64,000 nucleotides of DNA from Flavobacterium hydatis (lineage in GTDB: Bacteria; Bacteroidota; Bacteroidia; Flavobacteriales; Flavobacteriaceae), in the NCBI RefSeq assembly GCF_000737695.1, contig NZ_JPRM01000018.1, forward strand, positions 30,685 through 94,684, read 5' to 3'. Positions 1 through 9,363 of this stretch are shown one piece after another (position 1 is the first letter of the stretch; each line of letters starts with the position of its first letter). Below the pieces are notes generated by a model, which saw only the letters and a list, made by a program, of their open reading frames with translations, was not told the origin of the DNA and searched no databases. The position numbers were made by a program, and so were the translations under genes.

Positions 1-120
1 TTCTAAATCAAAAACAGAAAACAAAGAACTTTTTACCGAACACGGAGCAAGTGCAAATACTACTGCAAGTAGTATCACGACAAGTCGTATGTTTTTTCGG
101 TAGGTTCTTTTATTTTTCAT
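1..120 (-). CDS. Partial CDS: N-terminus of a small membrane or secreted protein, cut by the left edge
   Basis: An ATG at 120 on the minus strand opens a 40-codon frame that runs without a stop to the window edge. The first 10 residues are rich in Lys and Arg (MKNKRTYRKN). A hydrophobic segment of about 17 residues follows (IRLVVILLAVVFALAP) and then a Cys at residue 27, so this is a signal peptide or anchor. The APC context is a poor lipobox. The rest of the protein lies outside the window, so no function can be given. It is separated from the next gene by a 250-base gap that holds a dispersed repeat. Confidence 0.65.
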   Translation of the reverse strand, partial: MKNKRTYRKNIRLVVILLAVVFALAPCSVKSSLFSVFDLE

Positions 121-240
121 ATTTTTCAAAGATATGCTTTTGTTTTGCTTTTTTATGAATAGAGGAATATTTTGTTGGATTGCTTCTTGCTAAAGCATAA
201 TATTATTAAGTAAAAAACTCTTTAAATACTGTACTGAATA

Positions 241-316
241 TATCTCTCGCAAAGACGCAAAGACACAGAGAAATTATGGGTAATTTGGCGACTTGGTGTC
301 TTTGCGTGAAAAAAAT
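241..316. repeat. Dispersed palindromic repeat, family A, copy 1
   Basis: The left part reads CTCTCGCAAAGACGCAAAG (244-262) and the right part GCGACTTGGTGTCTTTGCG. The 9-mer CGCAAAGAC (248-256) pairs with GTCTTTGCG (298-306). A second copy with the same layout lies at 59098-59175. It fills most of the gap between the edge gene and the 374-784 lipoprotein gene. No reading frame or transposase is associated with it. Confidence 0.75.
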
Positions 317-373
317 TACTCCGAAAATTTAATGGCATTGACTTAAAACTTAAAGTAATCCAAAAGATTTTTT

Positions 374-784
374 TTATAATTGGGTTTCATGAAAAAGTAA
401 ATATCCATTTTTTAAATCTACAAAATAAATTGAACTTATGTCATTTGGAGATGAAAAAGCAGTGAAACCTATTTTTGGTTTAAACCAAGAAGGGGCATCA
501 TTTGGTAAATCAATTTCTGAGGTGTGAACTTTTAAATCATTTATTTTGATGAATTCCTCTATCCATTCCTGAGTTGCATACAGTTCCATATACATTTTAT
601 ATTCTAGTGTAAAATGAGCAGATTGCCAATATTGCCCTTTAAGAATCTTCACATCCTTTTCGGGTTCGCGCCCTGACCATAATTGATATACTTCATTTGG
701 GTCATCGGAATTCTTCTCTATACAAGAAGTAAACAGAAAGGAGAATAGAATAATTGCAATATAAAATGAACGACTTGATTTCAT
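374..784 (-). CDS. Predicted lipoprotein, 136 aa, unknown function
   Basis: The protein starts with a classic type II signal peptide: MKSSR, a hydrophobic stretch, and the lipobox FTSC with Cys21. It should therefore be lipidated and held in the envelope. The remaining 115 residues are acidic and rich in aromatics, with no motif that I recognise. It is the last gene of a same-strand run of five small genes (2836 down to 374) with gaps of 28-54 bases and one overlap, so it may share a transcript with them. The family is not known to me. The run of small envelope proteins resembles the immunity or accessory gene clusters often seen beside polymorphic toxins, but no toxin gene is inside the window. 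Confidence 0.75.
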   Translation of the reverse strand: MKSSRSFYIAIILFSFLFTSCIEKNSDDPNEVYQLWSGREPEKDVKILKGQYWQSAHFTLEYKMYMELYATQEWIEEFIKINDLKVHTSEIDLPNDAPSWFKPKIGFTAFSSPNDISSIYFVDLKNGYLLFHETQL

Positions 785-838
785 GGAGCTAGTTTATATA
801 TTGTTATTTTATTGAATCGCCTTAAAATTACTTTTTGA

Positions 839-1294
839 TTAATTAAATGACTTACAATTTGTGAATGTATTTTTCACTTCTAATTCCTTTCTAAACTCTG
901 TAGGTAATATTAACTTTATTTCGCAAAAATCCTTAACCTCATACAATTGTGTATCAGGATTTAATATAATAGCTTTTGAGGAAGAATAATCAGAATTATA
1001 AAACCATACATTAGCTTGTTCATCTACGTATAAGCACCAATAATGGTAAGGACTAAAGGTTTTATTTAATTCTTGTTGAAATAATATTTTATTATGAAAG
1101 TCTGTTATTGCAAATATTATAGATTCATCCTTAAATTGCTTTAAGACTATTTTTTTAGTTTTAAGATCTCGTTGAAAAACAGAATATATTCCTGGTTTAT
1201 TGATGAATCCTGATTTAATCTGTTGTCTTTTTAGTTCGGATTCATTGCATGATACAAAGAGTAGAAATATTAGAAATAAGAGGATTCTTTTCAT
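839..1294 (-). CDS. Predicted lipoprotein, 151 aa, unknown function
   Basis: The N-terminus MKRILLFLIFLLFVSC is a short lipoprotein signal peptide with the lipidated Cys at residue 16. The mature part contains a stretch around residues 75-105 rich in Tyr and Trp (HYWCLYVDEQANVWFYN) that could form beta strands, and an unpaired Cys near the C-terminus. No catalytic motif is visible. It lies 54 bases upstream of the 374-784 lipoprotein and 28 bases downstream of the DUF2199 gene on the same strand, consistent with co-transcription. The family could not be assigned. Confidence 0.75.
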   Translation of the reverse strand: MKRILLFLIFLLFVSCNESELKRQQIKSGFINKPGIYSVFQRDLKTKKIVLKQFKDESIIFAITDFHNKILFQQELNKTFSPYHYWCLYVDEQANVWFYNSDYSSSKAIILNPDTQLYEVKDFCEIKLILPTEFRKELEVKNTFTNCKSFN

Positions 1295-1322
1295 TTATTT
1301 AATTAAAATTTTTCTCAGATAA

Positions 1323-1871
1323 TTATAGATTATGCGATTCTCTCAATATATTCTCAACCATCTCTTTAGCTTTTTCTAATGTTATTCCGTTTTCTTGGTC
1401 GATAGTTAGCGGATGATTTTCTTCGATACATTTAATCTCAGGGATAAATCCGAGTTCTTGTTCGATGGCAATTGTTTTTAAGCTTAACGTTTCTCCGTAA
1501 TTAGGAACCATGGTTTGTAACCAACCGAAATAAGGTTCTTGTTTGGTTCGGTTTTCGTCTTCCCATAAATTTATTCTGATTTCAAAATTCTCAGGGCTTA
1601 TAGATGTCCAGATATCAAATGCAAAATCTTCATAATGGTCAATTATCGGAATTGTTAATCTGCCACGGTGAAAAAAATATGTATCATCGATAACACATAA
1701 ACTTTCTTCGAGTTGAATTCTTTGTTCTCTTTCTTCTGGAGGAACAGAGAAATAATAGTCAGGATAATCGGAACCAAAACAAAGCGGAAGCTCATTGTAA
1801 ACAACATCACAACATTCGCATTTATAAGCTGTTTTGTTTGTTTCGGGATTTAAAAAGGGGATTAATTTCAA
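1323..1871 (-). CDS. DUF2199 domain protein
   Basis: This cytosolic 182-aa protein has no signal peptide. Near the start is a CECC cysteine cluster (residues 18-21) that could bind a metal. It is followed by the pattern FHRGRLTIPIIDHYEDFAFDIW, shortened here to its key residues: an RGRL turn, IPI, and an aromatic WTSIS segment. This matches the DUF2199 family as I remember it. The biochemical role of DUF2199 is not established. Members often occur among small accessory or immunity genes in Bacteroidota. It sits in the middle of a five-gene run of which three members are lipoproteins. The ATG at 1871 gives the full domain. Confidence 0.75.
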   Translation of the reverse strand: MKLIPFLNPETNKTAYKCECCDVVYNELPLCFGSDYPDYYFSVPPEEREQRIQLEESLCVIDDTYFFHRGRLTIPIIDHYEDFAFDIWTSISPENFEIRINLWEDENRTKQEPYFGWLQTMVPNYGETLSLKTIAIEQELGFIPEIKCIEENHPLTIDQENGITLEKAKEMVENILRESHNL

Positions 1872-1908
1872 TTTGTATGCTGTTAAGTTTTATTATGTTT
1901 AAAGAATA

Positions 1909-2406
1909 TTAGCGTTTTTCAATTGATAAAGGTTTTGGCTTTGTTTGATAATAGCTAAAAATCTCTTTTATTTCATTTTTAGTTAAAATTTTGCAATCAA
2001 CTGTAGCTATAGCTTCTTTCTCATCCATCATTGAACGCATTAAGATTAATTGGAAAACTTCTGTTTTTTTATTTAGTGTAATTTCATTTCCTTCTTTTGA
2101 AATAAATTTTTCATAAGCATCCAGCATTTCCATCCAAATATTAATTTCGTTATCTGGATTTCTATCCCGTTTAAAATTTGTTATGGTTTCTTCTAAACTT
2201 ATAGGCAACACATCAGCAAGGGAAGATTGAATTTTTTTTATTTTTTCAATCTGTTCTTCAGTTAATTCATTATGAACTATTGGGCCTAGTTGTATTTTAC
2301 TAGGATCAATTTCCTGAACTTCATTTTCTTTTTTAGGTTTACAAGAATAAAATATCGTTGCAATTATTATTAGCGTTAATGCTAGTAGAATAAGTTTAGA
2401 ATTCAT
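1909..2406 (-). CDS. Predicted lipoprotein, 165 aa, unknown function
   Basis: A lipoprotein signal peptide with lipobox FYSC (Cys22) is followed by a Lys- and Glu-rich linker (KPKKENEVQEI). The rest is predicted mostly helical, including LTEEQIEKIKKIQSSL and a segment around residues 95-125 (IWMEMLDAYEKFISK). The single Cys in the mature part (VDCKIL) is near residue 138. The start codon overlaps the end of the upstream gene (2396-2836) by 11 bases, which suggests coupled translation of the two. No family is recognised. Confidence 0.75.
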   Translation of the reverse strand: MNSKLILLALTLIIIATIFYSCKPKKENEVQEIDPSKIQLGPIVHNELTEEQIEKIKKIQSSLADVLPISLEETITNFKRDRNPDNEINIWMEMLDAYEKFISKEGNEITLNKKTEVFQLILMRSMMDEKEAIATVDCKILTKNEIKEIFSYYQTKPKPLSIEKR

Positions 2407-2836
2407 ATCGGGTTTTACTATTTATATTTGCTCTTAATCTTGTAACAGTATTGATCGCTCTTATCAATCCAATTGCAGCTTTTCCTGTCTCCATCTGAAA
2501 ATTTTGTTCTTCACCATAAATATCTACAATTCGGAACATCGATAATTCAGGTTTATTTATTCGTCCTTTAAAATCTCCAAAAATTATATCGTCAATATCA
2601 TCAAAATTAACTTCATGCAAAATTTCTCCTTCTTTTTCTAAAATTCGACGAGTTGTGATAATTGTTTTTGCTTTAGGAGTTTCAACTTCAAAAATAGGCA
2701 ATTCATTATCCTCAAATGAAAAAGTATCATTTTTTAAATCGGTTGAAACTTTAGAATAAATCCACTCCTCAGGATTCATTACAGACCGATTTATTGCAGC
2801 TATTGTACGTTGTCTTATGGAGCTGTCTTTTTTCAT
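2396..2836 (-). CDS. Small cytosolic protein with a possible PH-like domain
   Basis: This 146-aa protein has no signal peptide or membrane segment. Residues about 50-125 alternate short beta strands with the pattern TIITTRRILEKEGEILHEV, then FDDIDDIIFGDFKG, then a terminal helix (AAIGLIRAINTVTRL). This order of strands with a final helix resembles the bacterial PH-like (YokE/DUF1696-type) fold, which is an inference from pattern only. It is the first gene of the five-gene minus-strand run. Its 3' end overlaps the following lipoprotein gene by 11 bases, so the two products may act together. Confidence 0.65.
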   Translation of the reverse strand: MKKDSSIRQRTIAAINRSVMNPEEWIYSKVSTDLKNDTFSFEDNELPIFEVETPKAKTIITTRRILEKEGEILHEVNFDDIDDIIFGDFKGRINKPELSMFRIVDIYGEEQNFQMETGKAAIGLIRAINTVTRLRANINSKTRYEF

Positions 2837-3048
2837 TTTAAAAAATTACCTAATGGTACTATTATGATTAGCACTTAGCGAAGATATTAATTAAAAAGAT
2901 AGGAGAGTTTCTGAAAAATACAGAATTTATTCAAAATTGAATGTGAAATTTGTAGTACATTTAAGTAAAGTTAAGATAGTCTGATAGTTAAGCAGAGTGT
3001 CTGAATTGATTAAATGGTTCTTTTTTATTCATCTAATTTTATTTAAAA

Positions 3049-4065
3049 ATGAAAAACACCTTTCTTTTATTGATTCTGGCATTTAGTATTTCTAAAGTAT
3101 GTGCTCAAAAATTCGAATTATCAAAAACAATTCCTGTTGCTGGCGATGGAGGTTGGGATTACCTTGCTGTTGATGAGGTTGCGCAACATTTGTTTGTTTC
3201 TCATGGCAATGTAGTAAATGTTATCGATTTAAAATCGGATAAAACGATTGCTACAATTCCAGATACAAAAGGTGTACACGGAATTGCAATAGCCAATAAT
3301 CTGAATAAAGCTTTTATAACCGATGGTAAAGATAATGCGGTTACGATTATCAATCTTACAACATTTGAGTTTATCGAAAAAGTAAAAATTGAAGGCGTTA
3401 AACCCGATGCTGTTTTATACGACCAATTTTCTAATAAAGTTTTTGTTTATAATGCCAAAAGTAATGATGCGACAGTTCTGGATGCTACTACAAATAAAAT
3501 AATCAAGACTATTCCGCTAGACGGAAATCCTGAATTTTCGGTGACAAATAACAAGGGTTTGGTTTATGTAAATATTGAAGACAAAAGCCTCATACAGGTT
3601 ATCGATACCAAAACGCTTAAAGTTGTACATACATGGAATATCGCTCCAGGCGAAGAACCAACAGGATTAGCATTTGATACTGTTAATAATAGATTATTCT
3701 CTGTTTGTGCCAACAAATTATTAATTGTTACAGATGCTATTACAGGAAAAATAATAAAAAAACTTCCTATAGGAGATGGGGCCGATGGTGTTGCATTTGA
3801 TGCTAATAAAAAACTCATTTTTAGCTCTAACGGCGAAGGAACGCTTACCGTTATTAAAGAAGACAGTAAAGATGCTTTTTCGGTATTAGAAACCGTTAAA
3901 ACACAAAAAGGCGCCAGAACAATTGCATTGAATAAAACTACAGGACAGTTGTATATGACTACAGCCGATTATGGAAAAACTCCCGAGGCAACAAAAGAGA
4001 ACCCTAATCCTCGTCCTGCAATAATGCCAGATTCTTTTAGAGTTTTGGTAATGAAACAAATATAA
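3049..4065 (+). CDS. YncE-type beta-propeller protein, secreted
   Basis: The first 20 residues (MKNTFLLLILAF to VCAQ) form a Sec signal peptide, so the protein acts in the periplasm or outside the cell. The mature 318 residues contain repeated blades of about 40-45 residues with the pattern NxVxVIDLxxxKxIATI and xxGxAxxxxxxxxFxxxGKDNxVT, typical of YncE/NHL-like seven-bladed propellers. These proteins usually serve as binding scaffolds, and no enzyme motif is visible. The gene lies 34 bases upstream of a TolC-MFP-RND efflux operon and is probably co-transcribed with it, which is an unusual partner for such an operon. The ATG at 3049 is the only start that gives a good signal peptide. Confidence 0.85.
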   Translation: MKNTFLLLILAFSISKVCAQKFELSKTIPVAGDGGWDYLAVDEVAQHLFVSHGNVVNVIDLKSDKTIATIPDTKGVHGIAIANNLNKAFITDGKDNAVTIINLTTFEFIEKVKIEGVKPDAVLYDQFSNKVFVYNAKSNDATVLDATTNKIIKTIPLDGNPEFSVTNNKGLVYVNIEDKSLIQVIDTKTLKVVHTWNIAPGEEPTGLAFDTVNNRLFSVCANKLLIVTDAITGKIIKKLPIGDGADGVAFDANKKLIFSSNGEGTLTVIKEDSKDAFSVLETVKTQKGARTIALNKTTGQLYMTTADYGKTPEATKENPNPRPAIMPDSFRVLVMKQI

Positions 4066-4099
4066 AAAGAACGAACCTTTTTTTTGAAACATTCAGAAG

Positions 4100-5335
4100 A
4101 TGAAATTCAAGATTTTTTTTATACTTTTTTTGTTTTGTGTGAAATCCTTTTCGCAAGAAAAAAACTTGCAATATTTTATCGAAAAAGGGCAGAAGAATTC
4201 GCCTTTGCTTAATGATTATCAAAACCAGATAAAGTCGGCTACGATTGATAGTCTGGTAAACAGAGCAACTTATAAACCTCAATTATCAGGAAATCTTAAT
4301 GCGAGTTATGCGCCAATTATTAATGGGTATGGTTATGATACAGCTTTAAGCAACGGACAAACTGTTTCGGCACTTGTTGGTTTTAACCAAAAAATAATAG
4401 GAAAGAACAGGATTAGTTCGCAAGGAGAATCATTTAAGTTAATAAAAGACGCTTTGGTTTTGAACAGAAAGATTGCTATTAAAGATTTAAACAAAGCAAT
4501 TACTGCACAATATATAACAGCATCTGGTACAGCGGTGCAAATTAAGTATTACCAAAAATTAACCTCACTATTAAAAGAGGAAGAAGCGGTTCTTAAAAAA
4601 CTAGCACAAAACTCGATTTACAAGCAAACGGATTATTTAATCTTTAATGCTACGGTAAAACAACAGGAATTGGCCACTTTGCAGCTTAAACAACAATATC
4701 AGAATGACTTGGCTATGCTTAATTATCTTTCGGGCGAAACAGATACTAGTTTGGTAAATCTTCAATTTCCAGTAATTACAATTAATACATTAGAGGATAA
4801 GGGAGAAGTTTTCTTTCAGCAATTTAAAACCGATAGTTTAAAAGTTCAGAATGCAAATACATTGATTGATAATAATTATAAACCATCATTATCCTTACTT
4901 GGAGATGCGGGTTATAATTCGAGTTTTGCGTATCAGGCGTATAAAAATTTTGGAGTAGGTGTTGGTTTAGGATTATCAATTCCTATTTATGATGGGAATC
5001 AGAGGGATTTGCAACACCAAAAAAATGAAGCTGCTCTGGAAACTATCAAAGGATATAAAAGCAATTTTGAAAGGCAATATACGCAACAGCTTTTTATGCT
5101 TAACCAAAAGCTTAATCAGACTATTGAAACGGCCAATGTATTACATTCTCAACTTTTGGTTGCCGAAGCATTGATAGAAGCTAATAAGAAATTATTGCTA
5201 ACGGGTGATGCTCAAATAACGGAGTATATTATTGCTTTGGGTAATCTTATTGCTATTCAGGATGGGATAGCACAGAATAATGTAAGCAAGCTACAAATTA
5301 TCAATGAAATTAATTACTGGAAATCTAATGAATAG
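4100..5335 (+). CDS. TolC-family outer membrane efflux protein
   Basis: This is the outer membrane channel of a tripartite RND pump. A signal peptide (MKFKIFFILFLFCVKSFS) is followed by two TolC repeats of about 190 residues. They have long coiled-coil helices (residues 130-195 and 300-395) and the conserved segment GVGLGLSIPIYDGNQRDLQ around residues 285-305, where strands enter the membrane. The length of 411 aa is normal. It overlaps the adaptor gene by 8 bases (start at 5328, stop at 5333-5335) and precedes the RND pump gene. The substrate is not readable from this gene. Confidence 0.88.
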   Translation: MKFKIFFILFLFCVKSFSQEKNLQYFIEKGQKNSPLLNDYQNQIKSATIDSLVNRATYKPQLSGNLNASYAPIINGYGYDTALSNGQTVSALVGFNQKIIGKNRISSQGESFKLIKDALVLNRKIAIKDLNKAITAQYITASGTAVQIKYYQKLTSLLKEEEAVLKKLAQNSIYKQTDYLIFNATVKQQELATLQLKQQYQNDLAMLNYLSGETDTSLVNLQFPVITINTLEDKGEVFFQQFKTDSLKVQNANTLIDNNYKPSLSLLGDAGYNSSFAYQAYKNFGVGVGLGLSIPIYDGNQRDLQHQKNEAALETIKGYKSNFERQYTQQLFMLNQKLNQTIETANVLHSQLLVAEALIEANKKLLLTGDAQITEYIIALGNLIAIQDGIAQNNVSKLQIINEINYWKSNE

Positions 5336-6254
5336 AAATATGCGAAACGCCTTTATATACCTCGTATTGCTCTCGGTTGTTTTTGTTTCTTGTAACAAAA
5401 AGACTGAAACAGAAAAACCTATAGAAACTAGTGTTCCTGTAACAATAACACATATTGATACAACTGCTATAGAAAGTTTTATTGATCTGAATGCAACAAC
5501 AACCTATTTGATAAAAAACACCATAAAATCGAATGCAACGGGATATATAGAGCTTGTAAACGTAGTTTCTAACGATTATGTAAAGAACGGACAGGTTTTA
5601 TTCTCGCTAAAAACCCGTGAAGCAAAAGTGCTGGGAAATACCATAAATAAAATTGATGCAAGTTTAAATTTTGGAAAGGCAATAGTACTCAGAGCAACTT
5701 CTGATGGATATGTAAATGCAGTAAATGTTCAAAAAGGAGATTATGTTCAGGACGGAGATCCATTGGCAGTAATTAATGATGCAAAGAGTTTTTCGATAGA
5801 ATTGAGCCTTCCGTATGAACTCATAAAGTATGTTCCGATTAATAAAGTATTAAATGCTTTTTTGCCAGACGGCACAATTATTCCGACCAGAGTAGAGAAG
5901 TTTATGCCAACTGTAGATCCCGCCTCTCAGACTCAAAACGTGATTTTGAAATGTGTTAATAAGCAAAACATTCCAGAGAATCTGATAGTAAAAATAAGAA
6001 TCGATAAAACCGTTGCCAAGAAAACAATAAGCCTACCAAAATCGGCTGTTTTAAGTGATGAAACCGAAACTGATTTTTGGATTATGAAGATGATAAATAA
6101 TACCACTGCCGTAAGAGTTCCTATAAAAAAAGGAATTGAAGCAGGTAATAAAATTGAGATTTTATCGCCAAATCTTGAGTCTGGTGATAAGATTTTGCTA
6201 ACGGGTAATTATGGTGTTGCCGATACAATAAAGGTTAAAATCTTAAATAAATAA
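5328..6254 (+). CDS. RND efflux periplasmic adaptor (membrane fusion protein), lipoprotein
   Basis: The adaptor joins the inner membrane RND pump to the TolC channel. The ATG at 5328 overlaps the TolC stop codon. An ATG at 5340 would also keep the lipoprotein signal, which ends in the lipobox FVSC. A start at 5304 would add eight residues from inside tolC and is less likely. Residues about 70-165 form the biotinyl/lipoyl domain split by a very short hairpin (GQVLFSLKTREAKVLGNTI then SDGYVNAVNVQKGDYV). A beta-barrel and a membrane-proximal domain follow. The coiled-coil hairpin normally seen in this family is almost absent, so the protein (about 308 aa) is small for a HlyD/AcrA-type adaptor. 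Confidence 0.85.
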   Translation: MNRNMRNAFIYLVLLSVVFVSCNKKTETEKPIETSVPVTITHIDTTAIESFIDLNATTTYLIKNTIKSNATGYIELVNVVSNDYVKNGQVLFSLKTREAKVLGNTINKIDASLNFGKAIVLRATSDGYVNAVNVQKGDYVQDGDPLAVINDAKSFSIELSLPYELIKYVPINKVLNAFLPDGTIIPTRVEKFMPTVDPASQTQNVILKCVNKQNIPENLIVKIRIDKTVAKKTISLPKSAVLSDETETDFWIMKMINNTTAVRVPIKKGIEAGNKIEILSPNLESGDKILLTGNYGVADTIKVKILNK

Positions 6255-6259
6255 TTATT

Positions 6260-9200
6260 ATGCTGCCTTTTTTTGCCAGACATAAAAACGGATTAAGTAC
6301 TATAATCTTCCTGATTATTTTGGGAGGGATATTTTCGTATTCTAAAATTCAAACAGGATTATTCCCTGAAATTACGTTTCCGAAAATAAAAATTATTGCA
6401 GATGCTGGACAACAACCAGTAGATAAAATGATGATTACGGTTACTAAACCACTTGAAAATGCGGTTAAAAAAGTACAGGATTTAAAAACAGTAAGAAGCA
6501 CAACTAGTAGAGGAAGTTGTGAGATATCGGCATTTATGAATGGTAATACCGATATCGATTTGAGTAAAACGAGAATCGAGGCACAAATAAATCAGATAAG
6601 AAACGATTTACCGCCAGATTTACAAGTTACGGTCGAAAAAATGAATCCTTCGATACTTCCTGTAATTGGTTATGCTATCGAAAGTAAAGATCGTTCGCCT
6701 ATAGATTTAAAAAAAATAGCCAATTATACCGTAAAACCTTTTCTTTCTCAGATAGAAGGAATTAGTGAAGTAAGGATTGTAGGAGGAAAAGAAAAGGAAT
6801 ATTGGTTATCTCTCGATTTTGATAAAATGAGCGCTTTTGGCATTACGCCAGCCATGGTAACGCAGGTAATGAGCGAAACTAATTTTATAAAATCTAATGG
6901 GTATTTGTCTGATTATCATTATTTGTACCTTACTATTACCGATGCACAACTAGACAAAAAAGATGAACTAGAGAATCTTGTTATTCGTAATAACAGTAAA
7001 GGAATTGTAACGCTCAAAGATATTTGTACGGTCGAAATAAGAGAAGCCAAAGAATATATAAAGGTGAATGCAAATGGCAAGGAAAGTATTCTTGTAGCAG
7101 TGATAAAACAGCCAGACGCAAATCTTATTACGGTTTCGGACGCTATGAACGAGAAGCTAACAGAATTAAAAAAGATTCTGCCAAAAGATGTTATCATTAA
7201 ACCCTTTTATGAGCAAGCTAATTTTGTTAACGACGCTGTTAAGAGCGTAACCGATAGTTTATTAATAGGACTATTTCTTGCCATCATTGTTGCTATTTTG
7301 TTCTTGAAATCGGTAAAAGCCAGCGCAACTATTTTAATTACAATTCCCGTAACGCTCGGATTAACATTAATTGTTTTGCACATAACAGGGCAAACATTTA
7401 ATATTATGACACTTGGTGCTATTGCAGCAGCTTTAGGATTAATTATAGATGATGCTATTGTGGTTGTAGAGCAAATACACCGTACACATGAGGAACATCC
7501 CGGAGAACCTACAATTACGCTATTGCAAAAAGCTATAAATTATCTATTCCCAGCAATGTTAGGTTCATCGATAAGTACGATTGTAATTTTCTTTCCATTT
7601 GTGTTAATGAGTGGTGTAGCAGGTGCATATTTTAAAGTATTAACCGATACAATGATTATCACGCTTGTATGTTCATTTCTTGTTACATGGTTATTACTGC
7701 CAGTTATTTATTTGTTATTATCCAAAAAAGAATCTGTAGGTGTAGAGTCGACGGAATCTATTCATGAAGTTAAAACTCAAAATTGGGTTTCCTATTTTAT
7801 TGGTAAACCTATTATAAGTTTTGTTTTTTGTTTTATCCTTATTTTATCGGGAGTTTTAATTCTGCCTAATCTGGAAACTGGTTTCTTGCCCGAAATGGAT
7901 GAGGGAAGTATAGTTATGGATTATCAATCGCCTCCGGGAACATCGCTGGAAGAAACAGACAGAATGCTTAGAGAAGTCGAGAAGATAATAATAAAGAACC
8001 CAAATGTTCAGGCTTATAGCCGCCGTACAGGAACTCAGATGGGATTTTTTATTACCGAACCCAATAATGGCGATTACTTAATTCAGCTAAAAAAAGACAG
8101 AAATAAAACTAGTAATGAAGTCATAGACGAAATAAGAGCAGATGTAGAGCTAACTCAACCAGCTTTGCGTATCGATTTTGGACAAGTGATAGGGGATATG
8201 TTAGGAGATTTAATGAGTTCAGTTTCTCCTATCGAAGTTAAAATATTTGGTAGCAACCAAAAAGATTTACAAAGAATAGCGCATCAGGTTGCCAGTATTG
8301 TAGAAAAAACAAAAGGAACTGCCGATGTCTTTGACGGAAAAATTCTTGCTGGCCCAAGTATTAATATTGTACCCAATTATTCTAAATTGGCTCAATTTGG
8401 GATTACTCCAGCCGATTTACAGTTTCAGATGCAAACGGCTTTAGAAGGTAATGTTATAGGTGGCTTGCTAGAAAATGAACAAGTAACACCAATACGATTA
8501 ATCTACAAAAGCTCTGAAAAAAGAAGTCTCGATGAGGTAAAAAGAACCCAATTGTTTTTGCCAAACGGTCAGTTTGTTCCTATTACAAGTTTAGTAACAA
8601 TTACTGCAGAAAAAGGAAGCTCGGAGATAGAAAGAGAAAACCTTCAGATGATGAGTGTCGTTACCGGAAGACTAGACAATAAAGACTTAGGAACTGTAAT
8701 GAAAGAAATACAGAGCAAAGTAACCAATGAAGTTAAACTTCCGCAGGGATATTATATTGAGTATGGAGGTGCTTACAAAGATCAGCAACAATCGTTTAAA
8801 GAATTATTACTGATTTTAATTACATCGTCATTTTTAGTTTTTGGTGTTATTCTGTTTCTTTTCAGAGATTTCAGAGCGGCATTAGTTATCCTTTTCATTT
8901 CGGTATTAGGAATTACAGGGAGTTATTTATTGCTCTTTATATCAAATGTTCCGCTGAATGTAGGGAGCTATACAGGAATAATCATGATAGTTGGAATAAT
9001 TAGCGAAAACGCCATTTTTACCTTCTTGCAATTCAAGGAAACTTATAAACTCACAAAAGATATTAATAACTCCCTTGTTTATTCTATCTCTACAAGATTA
9101 CGACCCAAATTAATGACGGCTATTGGGGCTATTATTGCTTTATTACCATTAGCAATAGGTATAGGAACAGGCTCAGAGTTGCACCAACCTCTTGCAATAG

Positions 9201-9307
9201 CAGTTATCGGGGGCTTTATTGTAGCATTGCCTTTATTGCTAATTGTATTACCTAGTTTGCTAGCGTTGATTTATAGAAACCCTAACCATCTTAAACATTT
9301 ATCATGA
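6260..9307 (+). CDS. RND-family efflux transporter permease (HAE-like)
   Basis: The 1015-aa protein has the AcrB layout: a TM helix at 13-30, a large periplasmic loop, TM helices 2-6 at about 330-480, TM7 near 515-535, a second periplasmic loop, and TM helices 8-12 at about 850-1005. The fourth TM helix carries the proton-relay pair Asp397-Asp398 in GLIIDDAIVVVEQ. This is the drug-export type signature. Metal exporters of the CzcA class usually have Asp-Gly-Ala at this place, so organic substrates are more likely. It starts 5 bases after the adaptor gene and completes the pump. The partial duplication of the two halves is normal for the family. Confidence 0.9.
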   Translation: MLPFFARHKNGLSTIIFLIILGGIFSYSKIQTGLFPEITFPKIKIIADAGQQPVDKMMITVTKPLENAVKKVQDLKTVRSTTSRGSCEISAFMNGNTDIDLSKTRIEAQINQIRNDLPPDLQVTVEKMNPSILPVIGYAIESKDRSPIDLKKIANYTVKPFLSQIEGISEVRIVGGKEKEYWLSLDFDKMSAFGITPAMVTQVMSETNFIKSNGYLSDYHYLYLTITDAQLDKKDELENLVIRNNSKGIVTLKDICTVEIREAKEYIKVNANGKESILVAVIKQPDANLITVSDAMNEKLTELKKILPKDVIIKPFYEQANFVNDAVKSVTDSLLIGLFLAIIVAILFLKSVKASATILITIPVTLGLTLIVLHITGQTFNIMTLGAIAAALGLIIDDAIVVVEQIHRTHEEHPGEPTITLLQKAINYLFPAMLGSSISTIVIFFPFVLMSGVAGAYFKVLTDTMIITLVCSFLVTWLLLPVIYLLLSKKESVGVESTESIHEVKTQNWVSYFIGKPIISFVFCFILILSGVLILPNLETGFLPEMDEGSIVMDYQSPPGTSLEETDRMLREVEKIIIKNPNVQAYSRRTGTQMGFFITEPNNGDYLIQLKKDRNKTSNEVIDEIRADVELTQPALRIDFGQVIGDMLGDLMSSVSPIEVKIFGSNQKDLQRIAHQVASIVEKTKGTADVFDGKILAGPSINIVPNYSKLAQFGITPADLQFQMQTALEGNVIGGLLENEQVTPIRLIYKSSEKRSLDEVKRTQLFLPNGQFVPITSLVTITAEKGSSEIERENLQMMSVVTGRLDNKDLGTVMKEIQSKVTNEVKLPQGYYIEYGGAYKDQQQSFKELLLILITSSFLVFGVILFLFRDFRAALVILFISVLGITGSYLLLFISNVPLNVGSYTGIIMIVGIISENAIFTFLQFKETYKLTKDINNSLVYSISTRLRPKLMTAIGAIIALLPLAIGIGTGSELHQPLAIAVIGGFIVALPLLLIVLPSLLALIYRNPNHLKHLS

Positions 9308-9363
9308 TATAAAATTACGCTTGTTTGTTACTCGTGTATTATTAACTTATAATTTTAAAAAAA

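Noticed and set aside
6919..7197. Antisense frame of 92 codons within the RND pump gene
   Set aside because: It lies fully inside a well-supported gene and is a shadow of its codon pattern.
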